From: Halovibrio variabilis | Lineage (GTDB): Bacteria; Pseudomonadota; Gammaproteobacteria; Pseudomonadales; Halomonadaceae | Direction of reading: 5' to 3' | Length of the DNA: 51,075 bases | NCBI RefSeq assembly: GCF_007991175.1 | Contig: NZ_BJXV01000022.1 | Location: forward strand, 1-51,075 | Shown: one piece after another, positions 34,099-43,903 of the stretch | Numbering within the stretch: position 1 is the first letter of the stretch | How the letters are laid out: each line of letters starts with the position of its first letter | Notes under the pieces: generated by a model | Told to the model about the DNA's origin: nothing | Databases searched by the model: none | What the model saw: the letters and a program-made list of their open reading frames with translations, nothing else | Translations under genes and position numbers: made by a program

Positions 34099-35655
34099 AT
34101 GACCACGACTCAAGCCGCTCCCCAAGCTCACGTCAATCTCAGCAGCGCCGAACTGATCGAGCGCGCCGTGGTACGTGGTGAAGGCCGCCTGTCGGCCAAC
34201 GGTGCTCTGGTAGTAAACACGGGCCAACGTACTGGGCGTTCACCGAAAGATCGTTTCATCGTCGACGAACCCACCACGAACAGCCAAATCGACTGGGGTA
34301 GCGTCAATCAGCCCTTTGATGGCGACCGGTTTACTGCTTTGTGGAACCGCGTGAACGATCACCTGCTCAGCCAGGACAATTTCGTTTCCGAGCTGCATGT
34401 AGGCAGTGACCCAACGCACTACTTGCCCGTTCGCGTGACCACCGAAACCGCGTGGCAGAACCTGTTTGGGCGTACCATGTTCGTGCGTCCTGATGCCTAT
34501 AACCCCGCTTTTAAAGACGAGTGGACGATTCTCAATGCCCCAGGCTTTGTATGTGATCCCTCGCGCGATGGCACAAATTCCGACGGCTGCGTGATTCTTA
34601 ACTTCGCCGAGCAAAAAGTGCTGATCGCCGGTATGCGCTACGCTGGCGAAATGAAAAAGGCCATGTTTTCGGTACAAAACTTCCTGCTACCGGCTGCCGA
34701 CGTGTTGCCCATGCACTGCTCAGCCAACGTGGGGGAAGACGGCGAGACTTGCTTGTTCTTCGGCCTTTCTGGCACGGGTAAAACCACCCTGTCGGCTGAT
34801 CAGGCGCGCTTTTTGATTGGCGACGACGAACACGGCTGGGGCGACGGCACCGTATTCAATATGGAAGGCGGCTGCTACGCCAAGTGTATCGACCTCTCTG
34901 AGAAGAATGAGCCGGTTATCTGGAACGCCATCAAGTTTGGCACCGTACTGGAAAACGTGCTTCTGGATGATCGCCGCGAGCCAGACTATGCCGACGACAG
35001 CCTGACGCAAAACTCACGTGCCGCCTACCCGTTAGAGCACGTTGAAAAGCGCGTTGCGGAAAACCGTGCCGGTGAGCCGAACGCCATCGTATTTTTGACC
35101 TGCGATATGTCCGGCGTATTGCCACCGGTTTCCGTGCTGTCTAAAGAAGCGGCGGCTTACCACTTCCTGTCGGGCTACACCGCCAAAGTCGGCTCCACCG
35201 AAATGGGCTCCTCCGAAGGCTTGGCCGCCACGTTCTCCACCTGCTTTGGCGCGCCGTTTTTCCCGCGCCCAGCCCGCGAGTATGCGGACCTGCTGATTAA
35301 GCGTGTGGCAAAACAAGACGCCCAAGTGTATTTGGTCAATACCGGCTGGACCGGCGGCGCTTACGGTGAGGGCGGCGCGCGGTTCTCCATTCCGACCACG
35401 CGTGCCATTATCAGTGCGATTCAGTCAGGCGTGCTACGCGAGATTGAGACCAAACACATCGATGGCCTTAATCTGCAAGTGCCGGTCACGGTGCCGGGCG
35501 TTGACGCTAGCCTGCTTGACCCCCGTGAAACCTGGGAAGACGGCGCTGCCTACGACCGCCACCTTAAAGAGCTTGTGTCCAAGTTCGTTGATAATTTCAA
35601 AAAATTTGAAGGCGTTAGCGAAGCGATCATTAAGGCAGGGCCTCAGTTGGCGTGA
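34099..35655 (+). CDS. pckA: Phosphoenolpyruvate carboxykinase (ATP)
   Basis: The 518-residue enzyme has the [13 protein letters not shown] segment near 46, [31 protein letters not shown], the ATP-binding kinase-1a loop [15 protein letters not shown] near 220, [20 protein letters not shown] (metal-binding Asp) and [13 protein letters not shown]. It converts oxaloacetate to PEP in gluconeogenesis. AGGAA lies 7 bases before ATG 34099. Single-gene unit between two terminators. Confidence 0.97.
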   Translation: MTTTQAAPQAHVNLSSAELIERAVVRGEGRLSANGALVVNTGQRTGRSPKDRFIVDEPTTNSQIDWGSVNQPFDGDRFTALWNRVNDHLLSQDNFVSELHVGSDPTHYLPVRVTTETAWQNLFGRTMFVRPDAYNPAFKDEWTILNAPGFVCDPSRDGTNSDGCVILNFAEQKVLIAGMRYAGEMKKAMFSVQNFLLPAADVLPMHCSANVGEDGETCLFFGLSGTGKTTLSADQARFLIGDDEHGWGDGTVFNMEGGCYAKCIDLSEKNEPVIWNAIKFGTVLENVLLDDRREPDYADDSLTQNSRAAYPLEHVEKRVAENRAGEPNAIVFLTCDMSGVLPPVSVLSKEAAAYHFLSGYTAKVGSTEMGSSEGLAATFSTCFGAPFFPRPAREYADLLIKRVAKQDAQVYLVNTGWTGGAYGEGGARFSIPTTRAIISAIQSGVLREIETKHIDGLNLQVPVTVPGVDASLLDPRETWEDGAAYDRHLKELVSKFVDNFKKFEGVSEAIIKAGPQLA

Positions 35656-35725
35656 GCTCAGCGGGTGTCAAATACATCACGCCCAGGCAAGTCGCCGAAC
35701 ATAAGCAACGCTTAGTAGTCATAAA

Positions 35726-35758
35726 TGGGACAGTGCCGCGGCGCTGTCCCATTTTTAT
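35726..35758 (+). terminator. Rho-independent terminator of pckA
   Basis: TGGGACAG (35726-35733) pairs with CTGTCCCA (35744-35751); the GC-rich interior also pairs. T-run follows. Confidence 0.9.
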
Positions 35759-35812
35759 TGGCGTAGCAATGCGCCAATACTACCCTTGCCGATGATTGGG
35801 AGACCGACGCTG

Positions 35813-36310
35813 ATGAAACGACGTCACTTTTTAGGCCTGGCAGGACTAACCGGCGTAGTAGGCGCTTTGCCGGGTCTCTCGTTTGGCTTTCCACGGCTTG
35901 ATCTAGAGGCCGCGCCCGGATTGGAGAAACTCGAGCTTAGCGAAGCCGAGTGGCGTGAACGGCTTTCTGACGAAGCCTTTGAAGTGCTGCGTGAACATGG
36001 CACTGAACCCGCTTTTTCAAGCCCGCTGGATGACGAGTCGCGCGAAGGCGAGTACCGCTGTGCTGGCTGTGACCTTTTGCTGTTCACGAGTGACATGAAG
36101 TACGACTCTGGCACCGGCTGGCCTAGCTTTTTCGAGCATGTGGAAGGGCATTTACTCACCGAGCTCGATTTTAAAATGCTCTGGCCACGCACCGAATACC
36201 ACTGCGCCCGCTGCCACGGTCACCAAGGCCACGTATTCGAAGACGGCCCTGACCCCACCGGCCTGCGTTGGTGTAATAACGGTGTTGCCTTAAGGTTCGT
36301 GCCAGCTTAA
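35813..36310 (+). CDS. msrB: Peptide-methionine (R)-S-oxide reductase MsrB with Tat signal
   Basis: The 165-residue protein starts MKRRHFLGLAGLTGVVGALP, a twin-arginine signal with hydrophobic core, so export to the periplasm is likely. The MsrB domain has zinc pairs CAGC (near 84) and CARC (near 130), SGTGWPSFFEH, and the catalytic Cys in RWCNNGVALRF, where most MsrBs have RxCINSxSL. Periplasmic MsrB repairs oxidised methionine in envelope proteins. ATG 35813 is preferred because it begins the signal peptide; GGGAG lies 11 bases upstream. No MsrA or other partner lies beside it. Confidence 0.88.
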   Translation: MKRRHFLGLAGLTGVVGALPGLSFGFPRLDLEAAPGLEKLELSEAEWRERLSDEAFEVLREHGTEPAFSSPLDDESREGEYRCAGCDLLLFTSDMKYDSGTGWPSFFEHVEGHLLTELDFKMLWPRTEYHCARCHGHQGHVFEDGPDPTGLRWCNNGVALRFVPA

Positions 36311-36362
36311 ACGAGCGCGCCTGAAGGGGAGAATGGTAAAAAACGATCATTAGGAGCGCTGC

Positions 36363-37592
36363 GTGAAAGGATGGTTGCAACGACGGAGTAGTCAAAAGAA
36401 GCTCGCCGGTATTCATAATCTTCACGACGTTGAGCGGCTGGCGCGGCGTAAACTGCCCCGGCCAATTTTTGGCTATATCGACCATGTTGCCGAGGATGGG
36501 CGGACTCATCACGCAAACCTGAGCGCTTTTGACGCGTATTACTTTTTACCCAAAGCGTTTGTTAACGTTGCGCAGATTGACCTGCACACCGAGCTTTATG
36601 GCAAACGCTACACAGTCCCGTTCGGCATCGCCCCCATGGGTATCAGTGCCCTGTCGGCTTACCAGGGCGATTTAGTGCTGGCGCGGGCAGCGGCGACGCA
36701 CAACCTGCCGATGATTATGAGCGGTTCGTCGTTAGTACCCATGGAAGAGGTGGCCGACGTGGAGGGGGCCGACTGGTTCCAGGCGTATCTGCCGGGAACC
36801 CCAGAAGGTATCGAGGCGCTGCTGGCGCGTATCCAAAGGGCGGGTTTCAAGAAACTAGTCGTGACGCTCGATTACCCGGTACCTCCTAACCCGGAAAATC
36901 TTCGCCGTTCGGGGTTTTCTTCGCCGCTGGAGCCAAGTTTGCGCCTAGCCTTCGATGGGTTGATGCGCCCGGGCTGGCTGTGCAATACCTTTCTGCGCAC
37001 CTTGTGGAAGCAGGGTATGCCGCATTTCGAAAACAATCATGCCGAGCGAGGCGCGCCCGTCATCTCACGCCGCGCCGCGCGGGATTTTTCGGGGCGGCGC
37101 CATTTTGACTGGGGCTACCTCGATCTGGTGCGGCGTCTATGGCCCGGTGTACTGATCGTTAAGGGCGTGCTCAACCCTGATGATGCGGTACGTGCTCGTG
37201 AGGCCGGGGTTGATGGCATTATTCTTTCTAACCACGGCGCTCGCCAGTTGGACTGCACCATCTCTCCACTCCAGGTGCTGCCTGAGATTAAACGACGTGT
37301 TAGTGACATTCCGATTATGATCGACAGTGGCTTTCGGCGGGGTACTGATGTCATCAAGGCGCTAGCGCTGGGGGCTGATTTTGTCTTCGTAGGGCGCCCC
37401 TTCAACTATGCGGCGGCCTGCGCGGGGCAAGCCGGAGTAGAGCATGTCGCCGATCTCTTGCAGCGTGAGATCGAACGCAATATGGCGTTGCTAGGGCTGA
37501 CCAGCCTCTCACAGCTAGACCATTCCTGCCTCTACCAGCCGACAACCGGTGAAATTCCACAGGCGTTGCCCATGCCTCAAAACGTTCGTTGA
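36363..37592 (+). CDS. FMN-dependent alpha-hydroxy-acid dehydrogenase (LldD/MdlB-like)
   Basis: The 409-residue flavoenzyme starts with GTG 36363 (AGGAG upstream). It shows DVERLARRKLPRPIFGYIDH, VPFGIAPMGISALSAYQGD, the substrate Tyr in WFQAYLPG, the FMN Lys in VLIVKGVLNPDDA, the catalytic His in ILSNHGARQLD and DSGFRRGTDVIKALALGADF for FMN phosphate. It oxidises a 2-hydroxy acid such as lactate or mandelate; substrate not decided. The loop TLDYPVPPNPENLRR departs from the usual TVD-P-GxRxxDLR. The last residues MPQNVR and the stop are encoded by a MITE-like element end (37572-37619). Confidence 0.88.
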   Translation: MKGWLQRRSSQKKLAGIHNLHDVERLARRKLPRPIFGYIDHVAEDGRTHHANLSAFDAYYFLPKAFVNVAQIDLHTELYGKRYTVPFGIAPMGISALSAYQGDLVLARAAATHNLPMIMSGSSLVPMEEVADVEGADWFQAYLPGTPEGIEALLARIQRAGFKKLVVTLDYPVPPNPENLRRSGFSSPLEPSLRLAFDGLMRPGWLCNTFLRTLWKQGMPHFENNHAERGAPVISRRAARDFSGRRHFDWGYLDLVRRLWPGVLIVKGVLNPDDAVRAREAGVDGIILSNHGARQLDCTISPLQVLPEIKRRVSDIPIMIDSGFRRGTDVIKALALGADFVFVGRPFNYAAACAGQAGVEHVADLLQREIERNMALLGLTSLSQLDHSCLYQPTTGEIPQALPMPQNVR

Positions 37593-37619
37593 ACTCGCGT
37601 TCTCGTTACCATGCGCTAC
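37572..37619 (+). repeat. MITE-like element, right-end fragment overlapping the gene end
   Basis: GCCTCAAAACGTTCGTTGAA, CTCGCGTTCTCGTTACCATG, CGCTAC matches the right end of the elements at 30.5 kb. It overlaps the last codons of the dehydrogenase gene. Confidence 0.8.
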
Positions 37620-37650
37620 GCGTGCCACAAAGCTGAATCAGTGGGGTTTC

Positions 37651-37814
37651 GTAGCGCGTGGTAAGCCTAAGGCGCACCCGCGACGGCGGCCTGGCGCGAA
37701 AGCAGCGCGCAGCGGTGCCGGGTTTTAGCTGAGGTGCCATTGGGCGTCGTTCCGCCGCCTCCCGCGGGTGCCTCAAACGCTCGCTGAACTCGCATTTTCG
37801 TTACCACGCGCTAC
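37651..37814 (+). repeat. MITE-like element, copy 4 (164 bp)
   Basis: GTAGCGCGTGGTAA at the left and TTACCACGCGCTAC at the right are perfect 14-bp inverted repeats, the clearest case in the window. Confidence 0.85.
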
Positions 37815-37845
37815 GCGTGCCATAAAGCTGGATCGGTGGGGTTTC

Positions 37846-37936
37846 GTAGCGCGGCGTAAGCGTCAGCGCACCCGCGGAAGCATCGCAAAGCGGTGCCGGG
37901 TTGTGGCTGCGGTGACATTGGGCGTCGTTCCGCCGT
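37846..37936 (+). repeat. MITE-like element, copy 5 (right end lost)
   Basis: Left end GTAGCGCGGCGTAAGCGTCA, homology lost after GTCGTTCCGCCG. It stops shortly before the end of the LysR gene. The stretch 37593-37957 has no gene. Confidence 0.75.
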
Positions 37937-37957
37937 TATCCACTGGAGCAATGCTGA

Positions 37958-38818
37958 CTAAAGCCTGAACCCTTCAACAATATGCTCGGCCAAGCTATCG
38001 ATAATCGGTGACTGGGTGGAGGCGGTGCGCAATAGCACGATGGATGATTCGGGTAATTCGGGAAACCCCTCTTTTTCACCCAGTATCTGCATATCGGCGG
38101 TGACTAGGCTGCGCATCCAGGCGGAAACGGCCAACCCCGCACCAACAACGGCTTGTAGCGTTGCCAAGCTCGGGCTGCTATAAGCGACACGATAGGCCCG
38201 ATCTGCGCGGTCAAGCGCGTTGCAGGCATGGCGTCGACAAAAGCAGGGGGCTTCAAACAGGGCAAGCGGTACCGGTGTCTGTAAATGGGTGCTGTGGCTC
38301 TCAGCCGATACCCACACGGTCGCCTCACGCCTTAAGATGGTGCCAATTTCATCGCCTATCTCGCGCGTCATAATGATCAGATCCAGGCTCCCCTGCGGCT
38401 GCTGTGAGAGCACCGAAGAGGGTGCGCAGTGAACATCCACATCCACCAGCGGCCACGCCTGGGAAAAGGTTTTGAGAATGCCGGGCAGAAAGCGCATTAC
38501 ATAGTCATCTGGCACGCCTAAGCGTACGCGGCCCACCATATCGGGTTGGCGCAGAAGCGTTAGCGCCTCTCCCTGCAGCGATAAAATTTTACGCGCATAG
38601 CCAAGCAGCGTGTGGCCTTCGCTGGTCAGTTGCAGCGGTTTGCTCTGGCGCACAAACAGCGGACGCTGAATAACGTCCTCTTCAAGCCGCTTGATCTGCA
38701 TACTCACGGCCGATTGGGTGCGGTTCACCGTTTGAGCGGCGCGGGTGAAGCCGCCTTGGTCAACGATGGCAACAAAGGTACGCAGCAGCTCATGATCGAT
38801 GGTGGGTAGTGTGGCCAT
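37958..38818 (-). CDS. LysR family transcriptional regulator
   Basis: The 286-residue regulator has an N-terminal winged helix-turn-helix (LLRTFVAIVDQGGFTRAAQT, NRTQSAVSMQIKRLEEDV) and a periplasmic-binding-like effector domain (GRVRLGVPDDYVMRFLPGIL). ATG 38818 is chosen over a TTG nine bases upstream. It diverges from a DUF1127 gene about 120 bases away, which is a likely target, although LysR regulators may also act elsewhere. Effector unknown. Confidence 0.9.
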   Translation of the reverse strand: MATLPTIDHELLRTFVAIVDQGGFTRAAQTVNRTQSAVSMQIKRLEEDVIQRPLFVRQSKPLQLTSEGHTLLGYARKILSLQGEALTLLRQPDMVGRVRLGVPDDYVMRFLPGILKTFSQAWPLVDVDVHCAPSSVLSQQPQGSLDLIIMTREIGDEIGTILRREATVWVSAESHSTHLQTPVPLALFEAPCFCRRHACNALDRADRAYRVAYSSPSLATLQAVVGAGLAVSAWMRSLVTADMQILGEKEGFPELPESSIVLLRTASTQSPIIDSLAEHIVEGFRL

Positions 38819-38939
38819 GGGTATCAATATTTCTGATGTTGTTTATAAGCAGTATTCGTTGGATTGATTGTAGGCGCTGTTCAATACTTCCTTCAACACT
38901 TATTCACGCCGCCGTATCTAGCGGCGAAGGGAGGTTGAA

Positions 38940-39170
38940 ATGGAGCGCTCGTTACACTATTCGCAAAACCAACAGTGCCAGTCGATTGAGAAACGGCAAC
39001 CGAGAGTCACATGGCGGGAAAGGCTCTATCGCTGGCAGCAGCTGCGTCGTGAGCGTGAGACCTTGCGTCATTTAAGCGACGATATGTTGAAAGATATTGG
39101 TCTTAGCCGCAAAGACGTTCAGCGCGAATCGCGCCGGCCGTTTTGGGACGACCACGGGTGGCGCCGCTAA
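38940..39170 (+). CDS. DUF1127 domain protein
   Basis: The 76-residue basic protein has the DUF1127 (YjiS-like) core: TWRERLYRWQQLRRERETLR, HLSDDMLKDIGLSRKDVQRE. Short DUF1127 proteins in other bacteria bind RNA or influence phosphate and carbon metabolism. GGAGG lies 5-6 bases before ATG 38940. It is divergent to the LysR gene; the gap contains a 12-bp imperfect duplication (38881-38904). Confidence 0.85.
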   Translation: MERSLHYSQNQQCQSIEKRQPRVTWRERLYRWQQLRRERETLRHLSDDMLKDIGLSRKDVQRESRRPFWDDHGWRR

Positions 39171-39249
39171 TGCTCAAGTCATGCCAGTCATCGCGGGTTT
39201 GTGATACCTTGTGGACACTTTAAAATGCTGCATGAGTTAGTTGCAATTT

Positions 39250-41604
39250 ATGGATGTCAATCAGCGTATTATTTCCCGCCTGGCCACTGAGCTTGGTGTG
39301 CGTCCCGAGCAAGTATCTGCCACGGTGGAGCTACTGGATGGCGGTGCCACCGTGCCGTTTATTGCCCGTTACCGTAAAGAAGTCACCGGCGGGCTGGACG
39401 ATATCCAGCTGCGCCAGCTGGATGAACGCCTGCGCTATCTACGCGAGCTGGAAGAGCGTCGCGCAGCAGTGCTTGCCACCATTGATGAGCAGGGCAAGTT
39501 GGACGGCCCGCTGAAAGCGAGCATTGACGCCGCCGAGACCAAGCAGCGGCTGGAAGATTTATACCTGCCGTTCAAGAAAAAACGCCGCACCAAAGCGCAG
39601 ATCGCCCGCGAGGCCGGGCTAGAGCCGTTAGCCGATGCACTGCTTGCCGACCCAAGTCTCGAGCCTCAAAGCGAAGCGGCAAACTATCTGCGCTCGGCAG
39701 AGGGCGATATTCCCGCCATCGACGATGCCAAAGCCGCCCTGGATGGCGCCAAGCAGATTTTGATGGAGCGCTTTGCCGAAGACCCCGAGCTGATTGGCCA
39801 ACTGCGCGAGCGGCTATGGCAAGAGGGCGAGCTAAGCGCCCGCGTATTGGATGGCAAACAGCAGGAGGGCGCAAAGTTTTCCGACTACTTCGAGCACGAT
39901 GAGAAACTCGCCAAAGCGCCGTCACACCGCGCCTTGGCAATGTTCCGGGCGCGCAATGAGGGCGTGTTGAGCCTTTCGATTCGCTTGCCCGGCGAAGACG
40001 AAGCGCCTATTCACCCCGCCCAGCTAGCGATTGCCAAACAGTTTGGCATTAGCGACCAGGGGCGCCCAGCGGATAAGTGGTTGGCCGAAGTTGTACGCTG
40101 GACCTGGCGCGTGAAGCTCTACACCGCGTTGGAAACCGAGCTATTGGGTCGCCTGCGCGAACAGGCCGAATTGACGGCAATTGAAGTGTTTGCCGCCAAC
40201 CTAAAAGATCTGCTGCTGGCCGCACCTGCAGGACAGAAAGTGACGCTGGCTATCGACCCCGGTCAGCGTACCGGCTGCAAGGTCGCGGTGATCGATGCGA
40301 CCGGACAGTTTGTCGATCACACCGCTATTTACCCTCATGCGCCGCAAAACCGCTGGGATGAGTCGCTGGCCGTGCTCGCCAAGCTGGTCAAACAGCACGG
40401 CGTCGAGCTGATTGCGGTAGGTAATGGCACCGCCAGCCGCGAAACCGACAAGCTGGCCGGCGAGCTGATTAAAGCGCTGGCCCCCGCGCAACGGTTAAGC
40501 AAAGTAATGGTCTCGGAGGCGGGCGCCTCGGTCTACTCAGCTTCTGAATATGCCTCACGGGAAATGCCCGATCTCGATGTCACGGTGCGCGGCGCGGTGT
40601 CTATTGGCCGTCGCCTGCAGGATCCGCTGGCCGAGCTGGTTAAAATCGAACCCAAGTCGATTGGCGTGGGCCAATACCAGCACGATGTCTCCCAGGTGCA
40701 GCTCTCGCGCAGCCTGGAAGTGGTGATTGAGGACTGTGTGAACGCCGTGGGCGTCGACCTCAATACTGCCTCCAGCGCCCTGCTTTCACGGGTGGCCGGG
40801 CTGAGCGCTGCGCTGGCTGAAAACATCGTTGCCCAGCGCAATGCCAAAGGTGCCTTCAAAAGCCGTAAAGAGTTGTTAGCCGTTAGCCGCCTGGGGGCCA
40901 AAACCTTTGAACAGTGCGCCGGTTTCCTGCGTATTCACAATGCTGAAAACCCCTTGGATGCCAGCGCCGTTCACCCGGAAGCCTACCCGCTGGTGGAGCG
41001 CATCGCCCAGCAGAACGGCCGTGAAGTACGCGGTTTGATCGGCGATAGCAGCGCGTTAAAAGCCTTAAAGCCCGCTGACTTTGCCGATGAACGTTTTGGC
41101 GTGCCCACGGTCACTGACATCTTGAAAGAGCTGGATAAGCCCGGCCGCGACCCGCGTCCGGAATTTAAAGCCGCCGAGTTCCGTGAAGGGGTCGAAACGC
41201 TGAAAGACCTTAAGCTTGGGATGGTGCTTGAGGGCACCGTGACCAACGTGACGCACTTCGGCGCCTTTGTGGATATCGGCGTCCATCAAGACGGTTTGGT
41301 GCACATTTCGGCACTGTCTGATCGCTTTATCGACGACCCGCGTAGCGTGGTGAAGGCAGGCGATATCGTCACCGTGAAAGTGATGAGCGTGGATATTCCC
41401 CGCAAGCGGGTGGGGCTGTCGATGCGCCTGGATGACCAGCCGGAAGCTGAAAACGATGCTAAGAGCGATGGCTCGCCTAGAGATCAGCGTAACGCCACCC
41501 GCAAGCCGTCTCGGAGTCAGCGTAGCAGCGCTAAGCCTGCCGAAGCACCGGCTCCGATGGGGGCGTTAGGCGCGGCCTTGTTAAAAGCGCGTGGCGACAA
41601 ATAG
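39250..41604 (+). CDS. tex: RNA-binding transcription accessory protein Tex
   Basis: The 784-residue protein has an N-terminal helical region (VPFIARYRKEVTGGLDDIQL), a YqgF-like RNase H fold (VTLAIDPGQRTGCKVAVIDA), helix-hairpin-helix motifs (VDLNTASSALLSRVAGLSAA) and a C-terminal S1 domain near 655-725 (VTNVTHFGAFVDIGVHQDGL-VHIS). A charged tail follows. Tex is the bacterial relative of Spt6. ATG 39250 is chosen (Tex proteins start MDxxQxI); a TTG-start frame three codons upstream is less likely. Confidence 0.95.
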   Translation: MDVNQRIISRLATELGVRPEQVSATVELLDGGATVPFIARYRKEVTGGLDDIQLRQLDERLRYLRELEERRAAVLATIDEQGKLDGPLKASIDAAETKQRLEDLYLPFKKKRRTKAQIAREAGLEPLADALLADPSLEPQSEAANYLRSAEGDIPAIDDAKAALDGAKQILMERFAEDPELIGQLRERLWQEGELSARVLDGKQQEGAKFSDYFEHDEKLAKAPSHRALAMFRARNEGVLSLSIRLPGEDEAPIHPAQLAIAKQFGISDQGRPADKWLAEVVRWTWRVKLYTALETELLGRLREQAELTAIEVFAANLKDLLLAAPAGQKVTLAIDPGQRTGCKVAVIDATGQFVDHTAIYPHAPQNRWDESLAVLAKLVKQHGVELIAVGNGTASRETDKLAGELIKALAPAQRLSKVMVSEAGASVYSASEYASREMPDLDVTVRGAVSIGRRLQDPLAELVKIEPKSIGVGQYQHDVSQVQLSRSLEVVIEDCVNAVGVDLNTASSALLSRVAGLSAALAENIVAQRNAKGAFKSRKELLAVSRLGAKTFEQCAGFLRIHNAENPLDASAVHPEAYPLVERIAQQNGREVRGLIGDSSALKALKPADFADERFGVPTVTDILKELDKPGRDPRPEFKAAEFREGVETLKDLKLGMVLEGTVTNVTHFGAFVDIGVHQDGLVHISALSDRFIDDPRSVVKAGDIVTVKVMSVDIPRKRVGLSMRLDDQPEAENDAKSDGSPRDQRNATRKPSRSQRSSAKPAEAPAPMGALGAALLKARGDK

Positions 41605-41722
41605 TCGCGTGATTCGAGCGTGTCTTGAAAAAACGGTATCTTGAAAAACGATTGTTGCCGCCATATCCTGCTGTCTATTTTCCTAAACAGCGATGATGGC
41701 AATGTCACTTGATTACACCAAG

Positions 41723-41742
41723 GCCCGCTTTCGGCGGGCTTT
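41723..41742 (+). terminator. Terminator hairpin between tex and gshA
   Basis: GCCCGC, loop TTTCG, GCGGGC, then TTT. A 16-bp duplication TCTTGAAAAAACGGTA / TCTTGAAAAACGATTG lies upstream at 41623-41654. Confidence 0.75.
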
Positions 41743-41762
41743 ACTGACAAGGAGTGTTCACC

Positions 41763-43406
41763 TTGCCTGAACCACTCACTGTGCCATCCGCGCTGACTGC
41801 GCAAGTTGAGCGCCTGATTCCCAGTGCGCGCCTTGGCCGGTTAGGCCGCCTGCGGCGTGGGCTCGAAAAAGAGGGATTGCGGGTGGATGCCAATGGCCAC
41901 ATTGCGCAAACGCCGCACCCGCACGCGCTAGGCTCCAAGTTAACCCATCCGCATATTACCACCGACTACTCAGAGTCGTTGTTAGAGTACATCACGCCGG
42001 TTTACTCGGAACCTAAAGAGGCGTTGAGCTTTTTATCGGACCTGCATACCTTTACCTATCACCATTTGCAAAACGAGTGGATATGGCCGGGTAGCATGCC
42101 GTCCAAGCTGTCCGGCAATGACAGCGTGCCGATTGCCGACTATGGCAGCTCCAATGTGGGCACCATGAAGCATATTTACCGCAAAGGGTTGGACATGCGT
42201 TACGGCCGCATCATGCAGGCGATTGCGGGCGTTCACTACAATATGTCGTTGCCGGATGATATGTGGCACGCCCTGCGCGAGTTGGAAAAAGCCACCAATA
42301 TTCCCTTTAATGATTACCGCTCCACCCGCTATTTCGGCATGATCCGTCATTTTCGCCGCCATAGCTGGTTACTGCTCTATCTATTTGGTGCTTCGCCAGC
42401 GATTGATAAGAGCTTTTTGCCGGAAGGCAAAAAAGTCCCCGAAAAGCTGCAGTCTCTCAGCGACGACACCTACTACGCGCCCTACGCAACCACGCTGCGT
42501 ATGTCCGATCTGGGCTATCAGAACAAAGTCCAGTCGCAGCTTAAAATCTGTTTTAACTCGCTGTCTAACTACGTTAATACCCTGCGTCACGCCATCTCTT
42601 CACCGTGGCCGGACTATGAAAAAATGGGCGTCAATGAGGCCGGCGAGTGGCGTCAGTTAAACGCCAATATTCTGCAGATCGAAAACGAGTACTACAGTGA
42701 TATTCGCCCCAAACGGGTTGCCAAGCACAACGAAACGCCTAGCCAGGCGCTTGAAGCCCGCGGCGTCGAGTACATCGAAGTACGCTGTTTGGACCTGAAT
42801 CCTTTCGACCCCCTCGGCGTCACTGAAGATCAGATGCGTTTTGTGGACACCTTCTTGATGTGGTGCCTGCTTAGCGACAGCCCGTGGATTTCTGACGAAG
42901 AGTGTGACCGTTTAGACGATAACCGCCGCTGGGTGGTAGAGCGTGGCCGCGATCCTGAGCTCAAGTTATATAATCACGGCGCATCCACCTCGGTGCGCGA
43001 GTGGGGTGAGCAGATATTCGCCGAAATGGGCGAAGGGGCTCGGCTTCTTGATGCTGTCGAGGACGGTAGCCCTCACGCTGATGCGCTGGCAAACCTAGCG
43101 CCGCGCCTTGCAGACCCATCGCTGACGCCTTCCGCCCAGGTGCTTGAACGGTTAAATGACCACGGCGGTTCGCTCAGCGATTTGATGCTCAGCTTGGCCA
43201 AAGAACAGGCCGCGCAGTTAAAAGCCGAGCCTATGCAGCGTAGTCGAGAAGCGCTGCTTGCTGAACTGATTGCCACCTCGCACCAGCAGCAACACGATAT
43301 TGAAGGCGCTGACCAAGAGACATTTACTGAGTTCTTGCAGGCTTACTTTTCAAAAGCACGTGAATCCCGCGCGTTGTCGCCGCTACCGTCTGAGGTGGGT
43401 CAATGA
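41763..43406 (+). CDS. gshA: Glutamate-cysteine ligase
   Basis: The 547-residue enzyme has LRRGLEKEGLRVDANGHIAQ near the start (EKE metal and glutamate site), the DYSESLLEYITP segment, ADYGSSNVGTMKHIYRKGLD, VHYNMSLPDDMW and YIEVRCLDLNPFDPLGV, all of GshA family 1. It makes gamma-glutamylcysteine, the first step to glutathione. TTG 41763 with AAGGAG 8 bases upstream is a better start than the GTG at 41754, which overlaps that ribosome binding site. It overlaps dsbB by four bases. Confidence 0.93.
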   Translation: MPEPLTVPSALTAQVERLIPSARLGRLGRLRRGLEKEGLRVDANGHIAQTPHPHALGSKLTHPHITTDYSESLLEYITPVYSEPKEALSFLSDLHTFTYHHLQNEWIWPGSMPSKLSGNDSVPIADYGSSNVGTMKHIYRKGLDMRYGRIMQAIAGVHYNMSLPDDMWHALRELEKATNIPFNDYRSTRYFGMIRHFRRHSWLLLYLFGASPAIDKSFLPEGKKVPEKLQSLSDDTYYAPYATTLRMSDLGYQNKVQSQLKICFNSLSNYVNTLRHAISSPWPDYEKMGVNEAGEWRQLNANILQIENEYYSDIRPKRVAKHNETPSQALEARGVEYIEVRCLDLNPFDPLGVTEDQMRFVDTFLMWCLLSDSPWISDEECDRLDDNRRWVVERGRDPELKLYNHGASTSVREWGEQIFAEMGEGARLLDAVEDGSPHADALANLAPRLADPSLTPSAQVLERLNDHGGSLSDLMLSLAKEQAAQLKAEPMQRSREALLAELIATSHQQQHDIEGADQETFTEFLQAYFSKARESRALSPLPSEVGQ

Positions 43407-43903
43407 TGAGCTACTCCTTTCGTTCGGTTGCCCTGGCTGGTTTAGCCTTCTGCGTTTTGATGATGGCGGTGGCGCTAGGCCTTGAACACATCGGCGGCTT
43501 TGCGCCTTGCCCGCTGTGTATCTTCCAGCGTGTGGCGGTGATCGCTGCGGGCATCGTGTTTGCGATTGCTGCTATCCACAGCCCCGCTGGACGTGTGGGT
43601 AAGGTCATTTATGGCCTGCTGTCGCTAATCGCGGTGGGAACGGGTGCCTTTATCGCCGGACGCCATGTGTGGCTACAAGGCTTGCCAGCCGATGAAGTCC
43701 CTTCCTGTGGCCCTGGGCTCGATTACATGATGGATATCCTGCCCATGCAGGACGTGGTGGCCATGGTGTTAACTGGTTCAGGGGAGTGCGCTAATATCGA
43801 TTTTTCCCTCCTAGGCCTTTCATTGCCCGCCTGGACACTGCTGGGTTTTTTCATCTTGGCAATCGCCCCGCTTAGGCTCTTATGGCTTGCGATGAAACGC
43901 TAA
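43403..43903 (+). CDS. dsbB: Disulfide bond formation protein DsbB
   Basis: The 166-residue membrane protein has four hydrophobic segments, the periplasmic CPLC pair (APCPLCIFQR near 38) and the second Cys pair (SCGPGLDYM and GECANIDF). DsbB reoxidises DsbA and passes electrons to quinone. Start ATGATG overlaps the gshA stop. Confidence 0.95.
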   Translation: MMSYSFRSVALAGLAFCVLMMAVALGLEHIGGFAPCPLCIFQRVAVIAAGIVFAIAAIHSPAGRVGKVIYGLLSLIAVGTGAFIAGRHVWLQGLPADEVPSCGPGLDYMMDILPMQDVVAMVLTGSGECANIDFSLLGLSLPAWTLLGFFILAIAPLRLLWLAMKR

